Positions 12,691-25,389 of a stretch of DNA of 64,000 bases are shown here, piece by piece (position 1 is the first letter of the stretch; each line of letters opens with the position of its first letter). The stretch is from Trochalopteron elliotii (lineage: Eukaryota > Chordata > Aves > Passeriformes > Leiothrichidae): the NCBI GenBank assembly GCA_024734555.1, contig JANPWX010019930.1, positions 535,198 through 599,197 of the forward strand, in the 5' to 3' direction. Below the pieces are notes generated by a model. That model was given only the letters and a program-made list of their open reading frames with translations. It was not told the DNA's origin and did no database searches. Made by a program: the position numbers and the translations under genes.

Positions 12691-15600
12691 CAAAAAGAGC
12701 GTTAGAAAAAGGCTATATCCTATTCATCAGGTCATCATTCCAACTTTGATAGCTTTGATGTCAAGGAAAAGCTGCCAGCAAATGTGTTTGCCAGGTATTG
12801 AAAGGGCAAAAGGACAGGGGACAGCAATTTTCCTACAATGAGCAGGAGAATGATTTTTTTATCATGGGAAACTCAAATGTGGAATAATAATGAAGTGACT
12901 GAGGGTTTTGGTTACTGCTATGAGCTTAATGAGATCAAACTTCCTTGTTTGACTCAGAGGAGTCTGGGAAGTTACACAAACACACACCACTTTTAAGGTC
13001 ATTAAATATTGTAGCCTAGAGCTGCAGGTGATAAAGTTGCTTCATAATTTTATTTTAACAAAAGTAGTAGGAAAGGGAAAATACAGTGTCTTGATTGATA
13101 ATAAGAAAATTATTCAGACAAGAAGCTAGTGCCTAGAAGTTAGAAAAAAAGAAAAAAAGGCAAATATTTTTTTTCCATTGGACATCTAGATTACCTAGTA
13201 TATCTAACATTCCTCCACCTAGAACTGATGGCATTCCATGATCATTAAAATCCTTAAACATTTAAAACTAATTTTTTTTCTTAAAAATTATAATATTTAA
13301 AACTGCCCGTAAAATCTAAACGTCGAGGAAACACTGAATCCAAGGAAGGCTTTCTTGTTTTCTCCTCAAATCCTTATGATATACGGTTTCATCTGAGGGT
13401 TCCCCTTCATTTCACGCACAGAAAAATGAACAAGTGCTCTCATTCATGGTGGAAAGAAGAATTGCTTTATTTTTTGAAGTCTCTGAACTAGTTCTGTGCC
13501 ATCCCAGGCAATTAAGTACCCCTAACAATCTTCATGATGTCTCTGTAAGTATTCCATCAAACATCATCTGGCCAAGGCAGAAGAATCAGAGCTGCTGAAG
13601 TACAACCTTAATAAATGGTATCCCTGCAAAGTTACTCAAGTGTTACTGTCAACTGAGCTTCACATCCTTCATCACCCTGATAATCAGCTGGATGCTGAAG
13701 ATCATATATAACACAGGTCTGCCATTTGGAGGGCTTCACTTGGAAGACTGATGCCCCCGGTGACATAAATTGTGACCAGGATTCTCAGGCAGTCAGGCTC
13801 ACAGAGAAGTATGTGCTGACATCACATTTCTGCACTTTACTGTGGCGCTGACATTTCTGCTGTTTATTGCCAAGTGAGGGATGAAATGAAAATAAAGGGC
13901 TAATGAAAAATGTCATTTAACTTCCATGGGAGTTTAAGCCATGAATTTAAATGGAAGTGTAAAAGAGATGTGCAAGACATACAACACTGAGCGACTCCAA
14001 AACCTCAGATGTGAGAGGGTCCAGTAGAGATGGACCTTTGAAATCCTTTGTCAGGTACATAAACACGAGAAGAGATCATATAAACATGACACTGAGTCCC
14101 CTGCATCAGCCTCTGGTTCAAGAACACAGTCCAGTCTTTCTGGGTTCTGATGCACCAGCCAAATTCCACTGATCAATAAGTAATTTTCTGTCAATTTTTT
14201 TTTTCCTCCAATGTACAGAGAAAAAAGGCTTTTCTTGTGAGTGGTGAAAATCTGTTTGGGTGAGGAGGAGACATCCAAAGAAAGTGACAATGGAAGAAAT
14301 CTTTTGGCCTTCAGCAAGGAAACTTGACTTCTGTAACAGAATTAAGATAAAAAAAAATTAAAACAATTTCAGGTTTTGTAATTAAATATTAAAACAATTA
14401 GGTTTGTAATTAAGGAATGCGCAAGTTGCTAATCCCCAGATTTTTTTTCTATAGAGGACATTCTGATTTTCTGAAAGTGGCATACCAATAGAACAAAAAA
14501 AAAACCCAAAGAGTGAAAGGGGAACATAAAATCTCTCTCTTCCTGCCACACTCTCCCCACACACAACAGGCAGATTTCTGAGACTTACATTACAAAGAAA
14601 TAGTTTCCTTAAAGTGAAGAATGTCAGGTTTATTACACCTTTGAAACACTTTTCATAATGCCTGTATCTCACATCTTATCAGAGACATCTCCTGTGGTGT
14701 AGGATATGTGCTGCCTGACTGCCTCTCCCTCAGTCGTTCTCAGAAATAATCTCCCAAAGAGCACACACAAAGAAGCTGACATGGAGGTACTTGATTCAGC
14801 CAGGCACTGCCTTCACATCTTTTTATTATCCCAATACATTATGAAAATGACAGAATTTCTTGTGTAGTCTTCTTGTGACATTAGTGAGTGGCGATTCATG
14901 CAAACTGTGATAGATTTTGCAATTTCACACTAACTTCAGGTAACGTAGGTATGGCTGTTGGGACCAAAATTTCTATTTTGAGAGACCAGCAATACAATTT
15001 CTTTTCCATGTGCATGTCTAAAAATCATGGTTAAATGTCTAAAAATCATGGTTAAATAGAGCTTTCTTTCAGTGTGCCAAGCATTACACAGTGCAAGATG
15101 ATTGCCTGATCACTATTTCCTTCACTCTAACCTTTTGGCTTCTATTAACTGAATAAAAGTTCTGAAAGCTTAAAAGTCTCTGCTACAGCTGGGAAGCACT
15201 CTTCTGTCCTGGTAACAGCAATGTTACAACAGATTTTTTTGTTTAAGGCTTTTAATCATTCAGCAGGAATTGGAATTTTCTTGTTAAATAGTAGAAAGCT
15301 CTATTCATTAAGAAAAAATTGTTTTAAGCAAAAGTGAAAAGGTTTTAAAATGTGAGTGTACATACATATATAAATACACATACATATAAATATGTAAAAT
15401 ATCACAGGGAAGAAGCTGAGAAGAATAAGGTAAGAAATAACTATATCAGCATTATATCAGCATTATGATAGGTGATCTACAGGATTAGAAACCATGTAGA
15501 GAAACTGTGCTCAGAATTCATAGGGGCTGGTGGATTTCACCCAAGAGTGCTGAAAGAGCAAGGACAGTATGACATGACAATACCATGCAATGAGGAGAAG

Positions 15601-15799
15601 GTCCATGATAGCTGATGGGGACATCTTTAGGGAGAGCAAGCACAAAAAGTCTTCAAAGCATACCACACATGTTTGGGTTTTTTTTAATCCCTTCATATGG
15701 TTTAATATTACAAATGGTAGTCCAGAGTAGCTTTGAAAACTCTACTACTAATCTTGAATTTCAATGAAAAGAAGTGCGGCTTTACATCTGAGGCAGAAT
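12691..15799. other. Unique stretch, no gene seen
   Basis: No gene or transposon was recognised over 3.1 kb. The block at about 13730-13930 is repeat-free and of more balanced composition, and could be conserved non-coding DNA. A 21-base perfect tandem duplication lies at 15014-15055. Short ATAC/TATA runs occur near 15360-15395. Confidence 0.55.
15014..15055. repeat. 21-base perfect tandem duplication
   Basis: The 21-base unit starting ATGTCTAAAAATCATGG at 15014 is repeated exactly at 15035-15055. Two identical adjacent copies with no spacer point to a recent local duplication. Confidence 0.95.
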
Positions 15800-16315
15800 G
15801 ACTTTGTGAAGGGGATCAGAGTGTCCAGGTAGGTAAGGAACAGGCCAACTGGTTGGGTGGACGCTCTGATGGAAAGGACTAGGAGGTTGTGTGGTCACCA
15901 TGTTGCAAATAAATGAAAAACAGGTTTTCATGTAGAATAAGGAAAACTCCATAGCCAGCACGTCACAGGAAGGGATTCTCTACCCCTGGACTGCCATAAT
16001 GGGGCCATAACTGAATCACTTTGTTCAGTTCTTGAGACATTTAGAGAGCACTGACATATTTGTTCAGCAGTGGCTTAACAAAACACTTGGGGAAAGAGAT
16101 CTAACCTATGAGGATAAGTTTAAAGAGCTGTTAAATATCTTGTTTATTCTGAGACAGTGCAGGCTAGGACTAAAATGATCTTGCAAGCACCTACAACTAA
16201 ATAAAAGATGATGATGAAGATACACTTTTCTGGGCAGTGCCACACGATAGTGATGATAACAAGGTTGTAGCTTAGGAGGTTCAAAGTAGACATAAAAACC
16301 TTCAGGAATCAGGGG
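15800..16315 (+). mobile_element. CR1 LINE fragment, old and diverged
   Basis: Read on the + strand, this region follows the order of a CR1 ORF2 3' portion. It has 'ttgttcagttcttgagac' (from the motif that in CR1 reads 'tgtgtccagttctgggc'), then 'gatctaacctatgagga', then 'gagctgttaaatatcttg', then a purine-rich segment and 'gcagtgccacacgatag'. The identity is clearly lower than for the copies at 25390 or 47755, and the reading frame is broken many times. Boundaries are approximate. It is immediately followed by a second, oppositely oriented CR1 end. Confidence 0.65.
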
Positions 16316-16371
16316 AGTGCACTAATAGGAGACCGTAGCAGGAGCGGTTGTGAACTCATAAAAATCACCAA

Positions 16372-16435
16372 GTCATAGAATGATTGGGTTGGAAAAAACC
16401 TTTAAGATCTTTGAGTCTGAGCACAAACCTCATAT
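16372..16435 (-). mobile_element. CR1 LINE, 3' end fragment
   Basis: The + strand reads 'gtcatagaatgattgggttg' followed by 'aaaaacctttaagatcttt' and 'gagtctgagcacaaacct'. This is the reverse complement of a CR1 3' terminus ('agaatcatagaatggttt' class). Only the terminal 60 to 70 bases are clear. It lies tail to tail with the plus-oriented fragment just upstream. Confidence 0.8.
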
Positions 16436-17440
16436 TCCTCATTGGAGCTTCTCAAGATTTAGATGGACAACTATGAATATAAACATAGAAATAGTCCAAG
16501 ATTTGAAAAGGAGCCTTCAAAACTGCTCTCCAGATCCCCCTCCTCAGCAATCTCTCCTGTTGTTTCCTTCCATAAAACAGTTGTTGCTTTTGGAATGGTG
16601 TGTCTGTAATCTCTAGCATTTTTTTTGTAACACCGATAATTTTTAGCTTTTTCACTGATTTGCCTCTACTGACCTGAGATTTTAACAATCTCTCATTTTA
16701 CATTCATCTGCATTTTATTTCACCTGCATCTTAGTCATCAGATATTCAAAACCAAAAAACCTGCTGAAACTCTTTGCAAATGACTCCTTCTTTTTACTAA
16801 ACAAAATGCATTGCTTATTCCTAAAAGGCATGAGTGTCTATTTGACCAGGTAGTACACCATCAATGCTGCATTGTATGAATATGAATCTCTGGAGTTGAC
16901 TTGTCTACTTTGAAATTCAGATTTATTTACCTTTTTCTTAAAGGAGTAATTTTTTATCTATGTGAGAATCATCCCCTTCTGTGATCCTGTAATTCTGATT
17001 CTATCCAATGGAAGGTTATCTTCTACAAGATGTTTTAAAAAAGATCGTAGCTGAACAAACTTTTGAAAATGCTCAGTATGTTTAGATTAGCTAGATATTC
17101 TCCTTCCAAACTCTCACTGTTATCCCAAAGAACTCCATGAGGTTTGCAAAACACAGAAGTGGACAAAATGACATTTTTTTTCCCAGAATAATGTTCCTGT
17201 AACTATAAGTTAAGCTATATGATTCACACAGTAGTCTGTGCTTCAACAGTTTTATCCCTTATGCATGCAGATAAATAGCATAGGACACTGACGAGCTGTA
17301 AATTTGCTCATAAAGCTTGTCTTCAATACATAAATCTTAGTCATAAAATAAAGAAAATCAGTATTAGATGAACAAACTCAACTTTTGTTCCCAGATCTCA
17401 GAGGATTTTAGTTGTGGAAAAAAATATGTATTTTGCCTTA
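16436..17440. other. Unique AT-rich stretch, no gene seen
   Basis: No exon, RNA gene or further repeat is recognisable. Two overlapping 78-codon open frames on opposite strands near 16380-16690 are not supported as genes. One of them starts inside the CR1 end. Confidence 0.55.
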
Positions 17441-17446
17441 AAAGAA

Positions 17447-17491
<45 letters not shown>

Positions 17492-17644
17492 CAGAAGGAA
17501 AGCAAGAAACCAAGAAAGCAAGAAAGCAAGCAAGCAAGAAAGAAAGAAAGAAAGGGAAGGGAAGGACAAGCAAACAGGGAAGCAAAGAATAAAGAAGGAA
17601 GGGAAGGAAGGAGAGAAAGAGAAATAAAGAAAGAATGAAGAAAA
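17447..17644. repeat. Compound GA / ACAG / GCAA-GAAA purine-rich microsatellite
   Basis: A (GA)n run (17447-17464) passes into (ACAG)n (about 17465-17491). It then becomes an irregular mixture of AGCAAGAAA, GGGAA and GAAA words up to the (GGAA)n array. The + strand is almost all purine. Such tracts mutate by slippage and can adopt triplex structure. Confidence 0.93.
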
Positions 17645-17780
17645 GGAAGGAAGGAAGGAAGGAAGGAAGGAAGGAAGGAAGGAAGGAAGGAAGGAAGGAA
17701 GGAAGGAAGGAAGGAAGGAAGGAAGGAAGGAAGGAAGGAAGGAAGGAAGGAAGGAAGGAAGGAAGGAAGGAAGGAAGGAA
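17645..17780. repeat. (GGAA)34 tetranucleotide array
   Basis: A perfect GGAA array of 136 bases, or 34 units. It encodes FLPS repeats on the minus strand, which creates a spurious 177-codon frame from 17364 to 17897. GGAA is the core of ETS-family binding sites, and long GGAA arrays can act as ETS-responsive enhancers in other vertebrates. Whether this one does is unknown. Confidence 0.98.
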
Positions 17781-20700
17781 AAGGTCCTCCTCTTTCACAA
17801 TCCCATAGGTGACATGGATAAAGAAAATTGTTAAATTTATAGAAATTAATTGCTGGTGTTGATCTGGAGGGGAAATGTTAAATTTGAACATTTTCAACTC
17901 AAAAGTGACGTCTAAAAGTGAAATTATTCAGGTTTAAGTCTCTAAAATTAAGCACCTCAAAAATACAGGAAAGCTTTCATGCTCATTTGGCTTGCTAGTG
18001 AAGAAGAAGAGTGAATAAAACTCTTTCAAACTGAGTAATAGATAGAATTTTAAAAAATGTGTTTTCTGAAAAAAAATAGAATTTTCTAGATATATTGTAA
18101 TTAAACTCTCTAAGAAGTCCATGAATATTAATTTGTTTAATGTTTTTATTATTCCCAAAAATATATCTTGAGTTCAGATCTTTGAATGGCCAAGGGATAA
18201 TATCTTAACAGTGTTGGCCTCAATCTGTACCTGACCTTTAAAAGAAGACTATTATATGACTTTGATGAAGCTGAGAACTATTTTCTATTGCAACCATCAT
18301 CATGCCATACAACACCTGGGTTATTTTCCTGCTTTATGAATTTTATGCCTCCTTCGACACTCCCAATTTATCAGTTATTGCCCTTCAAGTTAATCAATTT
18401 AAAATGATGAAATATTAAAGTTGAAGCAGCATATGCATGTCATTGTACCCTCACACTGTCAATAATACAATCTATTTTGTTCACAAAATTTTACAAAACT
18501 TTTTCCTGTAGTCTTGAGACGCTCACGTGTATCCATACACAAATTATTTGTTTTGTGCACTGAACAGTTTAATAGCCACATTTTCTTTGTACATTCAGCC
18601 AACCACCTCCATTTACAATTGATACTGCTGTAACAATTGTTTGTACTGACAAAAATGAAAATAAGATTAATCCATGGAAAGGAACAATTTTTTTTTTAAA
18701 TTCTTCTACAGAGATTATCACAGGAATTCAAAAATATTTTTTGGGAAAAGTGTCAATACCACCCAAACCAATTAGAAATGATTGATTGTAAAACATTCTT
18801 TGTTTCAGAGTAAACCCCTCCATCAATTTATTGGTAACACTGTGATCACAATGCAAACTAAATTTTTTGCAAATTGTTGAGTTTTCATATTGATTCTTGT
18901 TCTTGAAAGTAAAGATTTGTCTTCCTGCTTCCTGTCATATACAAAATATTAAAATGCTGGTACCACATGAAGCCAATTTTCTCTTCTTTTGGTAAAATTC
19001 AGAGGTCTAAGACAGCAATATAGGTGAGGTCATATCCTGGAGAAAACCTGCTGACTTTGAGACACTAAGAAATATCCCATAAAGATTCAATTAAATCAGA
19101 AATATTTGGTAAGGCCATGAATTGTATTGTTGTTGAAGTACTCGTAATCCATGCTTCATTAACAAAATAGAGAGTTAGGAGATAAACTCCTGTGTTTTTA
19201 ATTTACCAAATTTAGATTTGTGAAATTTAATCTACATGTTCTTCCTAGAAATGAATCACCAGGAGAAAAAGTAAATTTACTACCCTAGATGACATGTCTG
19301 TCATTAAAGAGGACAGAAATTTTGCATGAAAAATGGTCATTAAAAGCAAAATTTTTGGGGCATAATGAAAATGACAAAAGACAGATTTTTAACACAGCAT
19401 GCTCCATTTTATTATGGAAGTCTTATTAAAGTTCATGTTCCCAGGGATCATGCAGCTTGCAGGATCTGTAAGGTAGTGTTCAAGTTGTGTAGGCAAAATG
19501 GGACCTCAAACATGGAAGGTTTTTCTCGGTAAACATTTAAATACAGTTGTCGGATATGCAGTTTATATTTTGACTAAAATAGTTCAGTTTTGGGGTTGTG
19601 AGTTCCATTTTATTTTGGTAGAAGCCATTTGTACCACTTAGTGACCGTGAATTTAGCATCTATTTGATTAGTATTTGTTTGTGTGTATATATATATACAC
19701 ACATATCTGTATGTATGTGTGGATATATATAAAAAAAGTGTAAATATATGGGACCTCTCGCACAAGTCCCAGTTCTGTAAGATAGAAAAATTCCTTGGTT
19801 CCTAAGATTTCACAGAATTACACTTATATTTATCTTGTATTTATTATTTCTCTGCAGGTCAGCTCTCTAGTTTTTTGACTCACTCTACATATACATTATT
19901 GCGGGTCAGATCCTCAAAACCTGCTCAACTTGCATGTATCTTTTAGTCAAATATTGATGTGGATTATTTTACAAAATGGGAAGGTTTTTCAAGCAGAAAT
20001 TGCCTATTATTTAGACTCTCATATTGCCTTTGTTAATCATACTGTTTTTGTTAAGGTGTGTTTTGCAAAGGCATGACGTGATTGTGTCACAGAATGACTA
20101 CTTTGGATGGCTTTAATTCTTCTATTTGCTATACTTTTATCTCTTTTTTTTTCAAATTCCAGTGGAGCAATAACATAATTTGTGTATTGGAAAAAAATAT
20201 TCTACTTTTTTTACCTGCCTTGAACCCTATAAAAATCCAAGTCTCAGACAAAATTTTCTTTTAATAGGGTAAAAAGTGACTAAATACTGGAGGACAATAA
20301 AGAGTGAAAAATCACCCATTCCAGTAATAAAGCTCTATATTCTTGTTCTTATATATATAAAAGAAAAGAGAAAAAACTGCAGAATTTGAAAGATCTTTCT
20401 GTGCATTATTTCTATAGTGATTTCATGGTTATGTGTAAATAACAGACTTGAATATAAAGCTCTCTAAATTTTTCAAGAAGAAAGATGAACTTGGTGACTT
20501 TCATGATGACATCTGATGATTATTTAGCCTTTAGTATTTTAGGGTAGCATCAATCTTTTTAGCAATCTTTTATTCTTTCTATGCTCCAGTTAATACCAGG
20601 GGTAATCTCAGAGCAGAGTAACTTAAATTCTTTCAGAATGAAATGGCACTTTTCCAGTCACTTCTGAGTATTTTGTCCACAGGAGAAGTTGGAGCTGAAA

Positions 20701-23700
20701 TAAACCTTCTCATCACAAAAACAGATGTGAGCACCAACCTTTTCTATCTACAGATCTTCTCCTATTGTACAACAATTTGGCAAAATAGACCTCTTTTTGC
20801 TGCTGAAATTGAATTTCCACCAAATATAGTGATGTGTGTGGATATCTATCTGCAAAGAGAATGAGAAGTGAAGGTTTCAGCTTTAAAGTTTCCACTTTTG
20901 CAGGACATGAAACAAAACAGCATTCTCCCAGCTTCATGGTTCAGATTTTTCAGTTTTAAATATTTATGTGGGTAAAATAACCTTCATCAGATCTATAGCT
21001 TGTTGATCTGCAAGTCAGTAAAAATTTGAAAGATGCATACTTAATATATTTATTACTGGTCATCTTCGTTTCTAAGAACGATTTCTGAAAAGAGCCCCTT
21101 CTATCCTGCAAAAATTCTTGTGAAATAGAAAAAAAAGAACAAATCTTAACATAGTGGGAGAGAGAAGAAAAAAGCAAAGTAATAATTTTGTATGGGATGC
21201 TCATTACTTCTATTCTCCTGATGCTTTTCAGATAGAGATTTTGACAGAGCCAGCCTTGTATTCTTTAACCAAATATTTGAAGCAGGTTAGTCTTGTTTAC
21301 TACTCACCTGAGGAGCAAAAGACATAGAAGATTTTAATGTGTTATTTTCTAAAAATATACATATTTTTGTGTCGCAAAGAATGATGTGCAAAGGAAAACA
21401 GACTTCCCCTGGGGAACATTGTGAACTGCTTCCAAGTCAGTTCACAAGGCTGGTTGGGAAGTTCTTGATAAAAGACATGTTTATTCATCTAAATCATCAT
21501 TGACATCTTTCTTACAGAGCATGAGAACAAGCTGGTTGGGTGACACCTTATGCACACCTCAAGATTCAAACATTCAGGTATCAAACAGCTGAAAGTTAAC
21601 AGTCCCACAATACATATTTCCTGAGATACAAGAGAGAAAAAAGCTTTTGATTTATTTTTCCTTCAGGGCTTATTGCTTTGGATTTCTTCTCATGTACTAG
21701 TACATCTGCACATTAAACCCAGCAGATTTGAACACAAAGAGGCACAAAATAATATTTTTTTTCTGTTTTCTACATTGTCACACATATGTTTTATGTATTT
21801 TGTCATTCACACATGTAAGAGCAGATGAATTGGAATCATGGGAGTGTGTAGGGAAAGTTTGATTGCTCTCCTGTTACATTTTATTTTAAGAAGCAGATGC
21901 ATTCATTTGTTTTAAAGCTTAAATAAATTAATAATTCACAAAACATCCTGGAGATCAAGATAGTCATGAGTGCTGACACTCAGCTACTCTTTTCAGCAGA
22001 GGGAAACAATACAGGTGATTCCCAAGGCATAAATATCAACCTAGGAGAATGAGGTGTTTTAGAAAAAAATGGAGCAAAATTTAGTTATTCTTTCCAAAGC
22101 AGGGAAGGACACGACTAATGTACTTTAACATAATGTCTTTATAAAGTAATACAAGATTCCACATTAATTGAAAAGATGTACATGTTGCAACAACAACAAA
22201 AAAATTTTAGGCTTCACCATTTAGGCTTGGAGAAGTAGTAATTTCAGTTGAACAGATGAAATCTCTGCCCACTTAAATGCTGAAGCAGAAATAAAGATTA
22301 ATCTGAAGACCAAATGAAATTTGGAGAATGTGGCGGAAGATGTTCCTTCAAATCACCTCCTTGATTTTCTGATAATTTGTATGCAGAACACTTAATATTG
22401 TTTCTTCCTGTTTTTAAAATTTCCCTGAATACAATGAAGTCAACCTTTTAAAATTTTTAAGGTTCAGTTTACTGTACTTCTTTTTGATATTAAGTACTGG
22501 CCACATTGTCTTGGGCTCCAGAAGAAGAAGTAACATAATATGACAGAAATATCATCAGAGTAGGCAACAGATTTATTAAATTATATCAGGGAATAATCCA
22601 GTAATAGCACATCCAGATAGATGCAATTTTTAAACTATTTCTGTCTGGTAAAGGCTTGTCCACAGTAATCATTGCCCCATCCCTTCTCCTACCTCCAATC
22701 TGTTAATGTAAACAGGTTTTTAATACCCCAGATTTTCTCTTCAGAATGTGGTAAATGAGACAAAAGAAGAGGCAAAACCTTGCTTCCCTAATAAATTATA
22801 AGGTGTTTATGATTATCTCTGCAGTACTTTCTGAAATTTCCTATTCTTGTGCTGTTTGAAAGTTCATTCTGGTGAGGAAGCAGATTGTCAAAATAAATAA
22901 ATTATATTCTCTGAATAAATACAGAGAATATGAACTTGCTGTCTTGAGAAAATATTAAAATAACTTTTATTAATTTATTTAATGTAGAAGTTAAAAATAA
23001 ATATATAAGTAACACTAAATACTTCAATATAATTTTTAGCATACTCCTACTCTTGAAAAACTACATGGCGTAAAGACCACAACAAAATTCCCAAAATTAA
23101 AAATAATTTTAAATAAAATAGTAAAAAAACCCTATCAAATGTTTAAGAGAAATATCACAAAATATAAAGTGATGCGTAATTTCTAATAACAGAAGAAGAA
23201 TTTTTAGAAATTATTATAATGTATATACCTTGCAAAAAATAACTATGAGAGAGGGTCCACAAAATATAGATATTAACATATTAAAGGAAATATAACCCAG
23301 GAGCAAAAATTAAAGAATAAACATTGTTTCTTCAGCATGCATGATATGATTCCTGAAACAAAAACAGGCAGATGAAAGCCAAAATAATATATAAATTACC
23401 CATACAAACTTAAGTAACTGCACATGACTTAGAAGAGGACAAGGAATTAATTTTTAACTTATTAAATTAACCAAATGAAGTCTCAAGCATTTGAGTGGAT
23501 AGAATAGTTATCTGTCAATTCGTCTACAATTCACAAACTGGAATCTATCACTAGTGATGGAAGTAATCTATTAATTGTTTACTGGTGGTCCATTTCAGGA
23601 AAACTAAAACATAAGTACATAATTACCTTAATAAGACATCATCAGATCCAAGAAATAATTGCCTTTGAGTTTGTTTTGCTACTATTTTCTGTAGTTAAAT

Positions 23701-25389
23701 AACTATTAATAACTAAAGGATGCCAATATGTCATCTTTTTTCTTTTTTTTTTCCTCTATTAACAAAAATGAAGAGCTGTAAAGCTAAAAAATCTCTGTAA
23801 ATTCATTTTATTCCATCACACTACAACAAAATCAAATGAACAATATCTCTGGAATGAGAGTAAACACTATTCTAATTTCAAGTTGGAATAGAATTTCATA
23901 CAAAGCATGAATTATTTTTTCAAGTTGAACTGAGCTTACTACAAGCCATTTCCTGACTAATTTATTTATCCAGAGTTCACAACATCTGAACTCCCCTAAA
24001 GAATTGCTCCTGTGATGCACTATATCTTGCCTGAACTTCAAAATTCTGGCCTCATCATGAATTACCAATATCTGCTCAGATGATGTGGATTTTTTCCCCC
24101 TTGGAGTGTGACAACATCTCCATTTGAAGCACATCAGCACCGAATTAAAAGCAGATTCTGCCAATAGCTATATGAGAAACCCCTCTAAATGTGATTATAA
24201 ATGATCCTTAAATGCTGACTTTACTAATAGTAATCAGCTTATACAAGTGGAGGAATTTGTGCTCCCTTCCTGCATTCTCTCAGGATCTTTCAAGGTCAAA
24301 ATATGTCAAGGCTGTGCATTAGAGATACTCTCAAACCAAACAAGAGACAAAAATGCTCATTAGAGGGCTTGAAAATCAAATTATGAGAAAAGAGCCCTTT
24401 GAACCAATTGAAACCAGCACATCATCAGTGATGCTGGTAAGAGGCACAAAAGGACAGCTGTTTGGTGGTACCACAGAGATTTACCAGCACATGTTTTGAG
24501 GTTTTTTTTCAGAATTCTGTGTTCCTGCTCTGCAATGAGTAGATACTCCTCTACCTCAGAATGCACTTTGAATTCTTTGTGAGCAATGGGACTGTTGTTA
24601 TTTCAATATGTTACTCAGTAACATTGTTATTTCTAGAAGCATAAACAGCATGAAACTACATTCATTAACAAAACCTCCAACAAACAGACACAAAAAACTT
24701 ATACATACTAGTAACACAAAAGTCCAGACAGTTCACAGAGGAGCAACTAATTATTTTAAATATTTCTACTCTTATTTTAGAGGAAGACTGAAAAAAAAAT
24801 AAAATTACACATATAAGCATCAACAGAGGGCATGTCAAGCTCAGTCAGCTGTGTATCTTTTAATCTCCAGTTTCTAGACATCCATTAAAATAATTTTTTG
24901 AATTTTTGCAGTTCTAGCTAGATGCATCCTGACATTCTCAATATTTCTGCAACAGTTCTTATAATTTTGTTTCTTCCCTTAAGTGCTGATGACATGATAC
25001 TCTTATAGATCTCCCTATTGCAAGGCCAAAATCTCCTTCTTGAAAGGCAGTATTTAGTTTACATGTATAATTTTACCCAAAATATTAAGGTTGTTTTCCC
25101 ACCATAGGCTCTTCTGCAGATCTCTGCAATTACCTTCTCCCCAGTTTGAAAATTAGTCATATTTCCTTTAAAGTTCATAAAAGTTAGTCAGAGTTCTGAG
25201 GTTAAAGTCGGCATTTTGACTGTGCCTCTACCTGTGGGTTCTCTTGTGTACACTGACCCATTTGAAGAAATCCAAGAGGTCTGTAAGGGACTATTTTTTA
25301 CAAAATACAGATCTGTTTTCCTCTAGCATAATTTATTAACATGTCTATTATTTACTAATTTAAAATAATTTCTACCTGGACCAATGCCA
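17781..25389. other. Unique AT-rich stretch, no gene seen
   Basis: Over 7.6 kb I see no gene and no long repeat. There is a 24-base TA/CA palindrome at 19680-19703, and short runs of T and A are frequent. Frames at 20643-20864 plus, 20713-20937 minus and 23832-24164 minus (110 codons) have no recognisable domain, and the first two overlap on opposite strands. The segment at 22880-23300 is extremely A/T-rich. Confidence 0.55.
19680..19703. repeat. GT/TA/AC perfect palindrome
   Basis: A GTGTGTATATA half is followed directly by its reverse complement TATATACACAC, with one further paired base on each side. This gives 24 bases of perfect dyad symmetry within a TG/TA microsatellite that continues to about 19730. 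Confidence 0.9.

Noticed and set aside
12288..12693. Three overlapping minus frames of 91 to 133 codons with pentapeptide repeats
   Set aside because: They are translation of stop-free pentanucleotide arrays and an A/C-rich tract, not a repeat protein gene.
17364..17897. 177-codon minus frame with FLPS repeats
   Set aside because: It is translation of a (GGAA)n and purine microsatellite.
23832..24164. 110-codon minus frame
   Set aside because: Composition is less biased than most, but there is no domain, no splice context and no support on either side.
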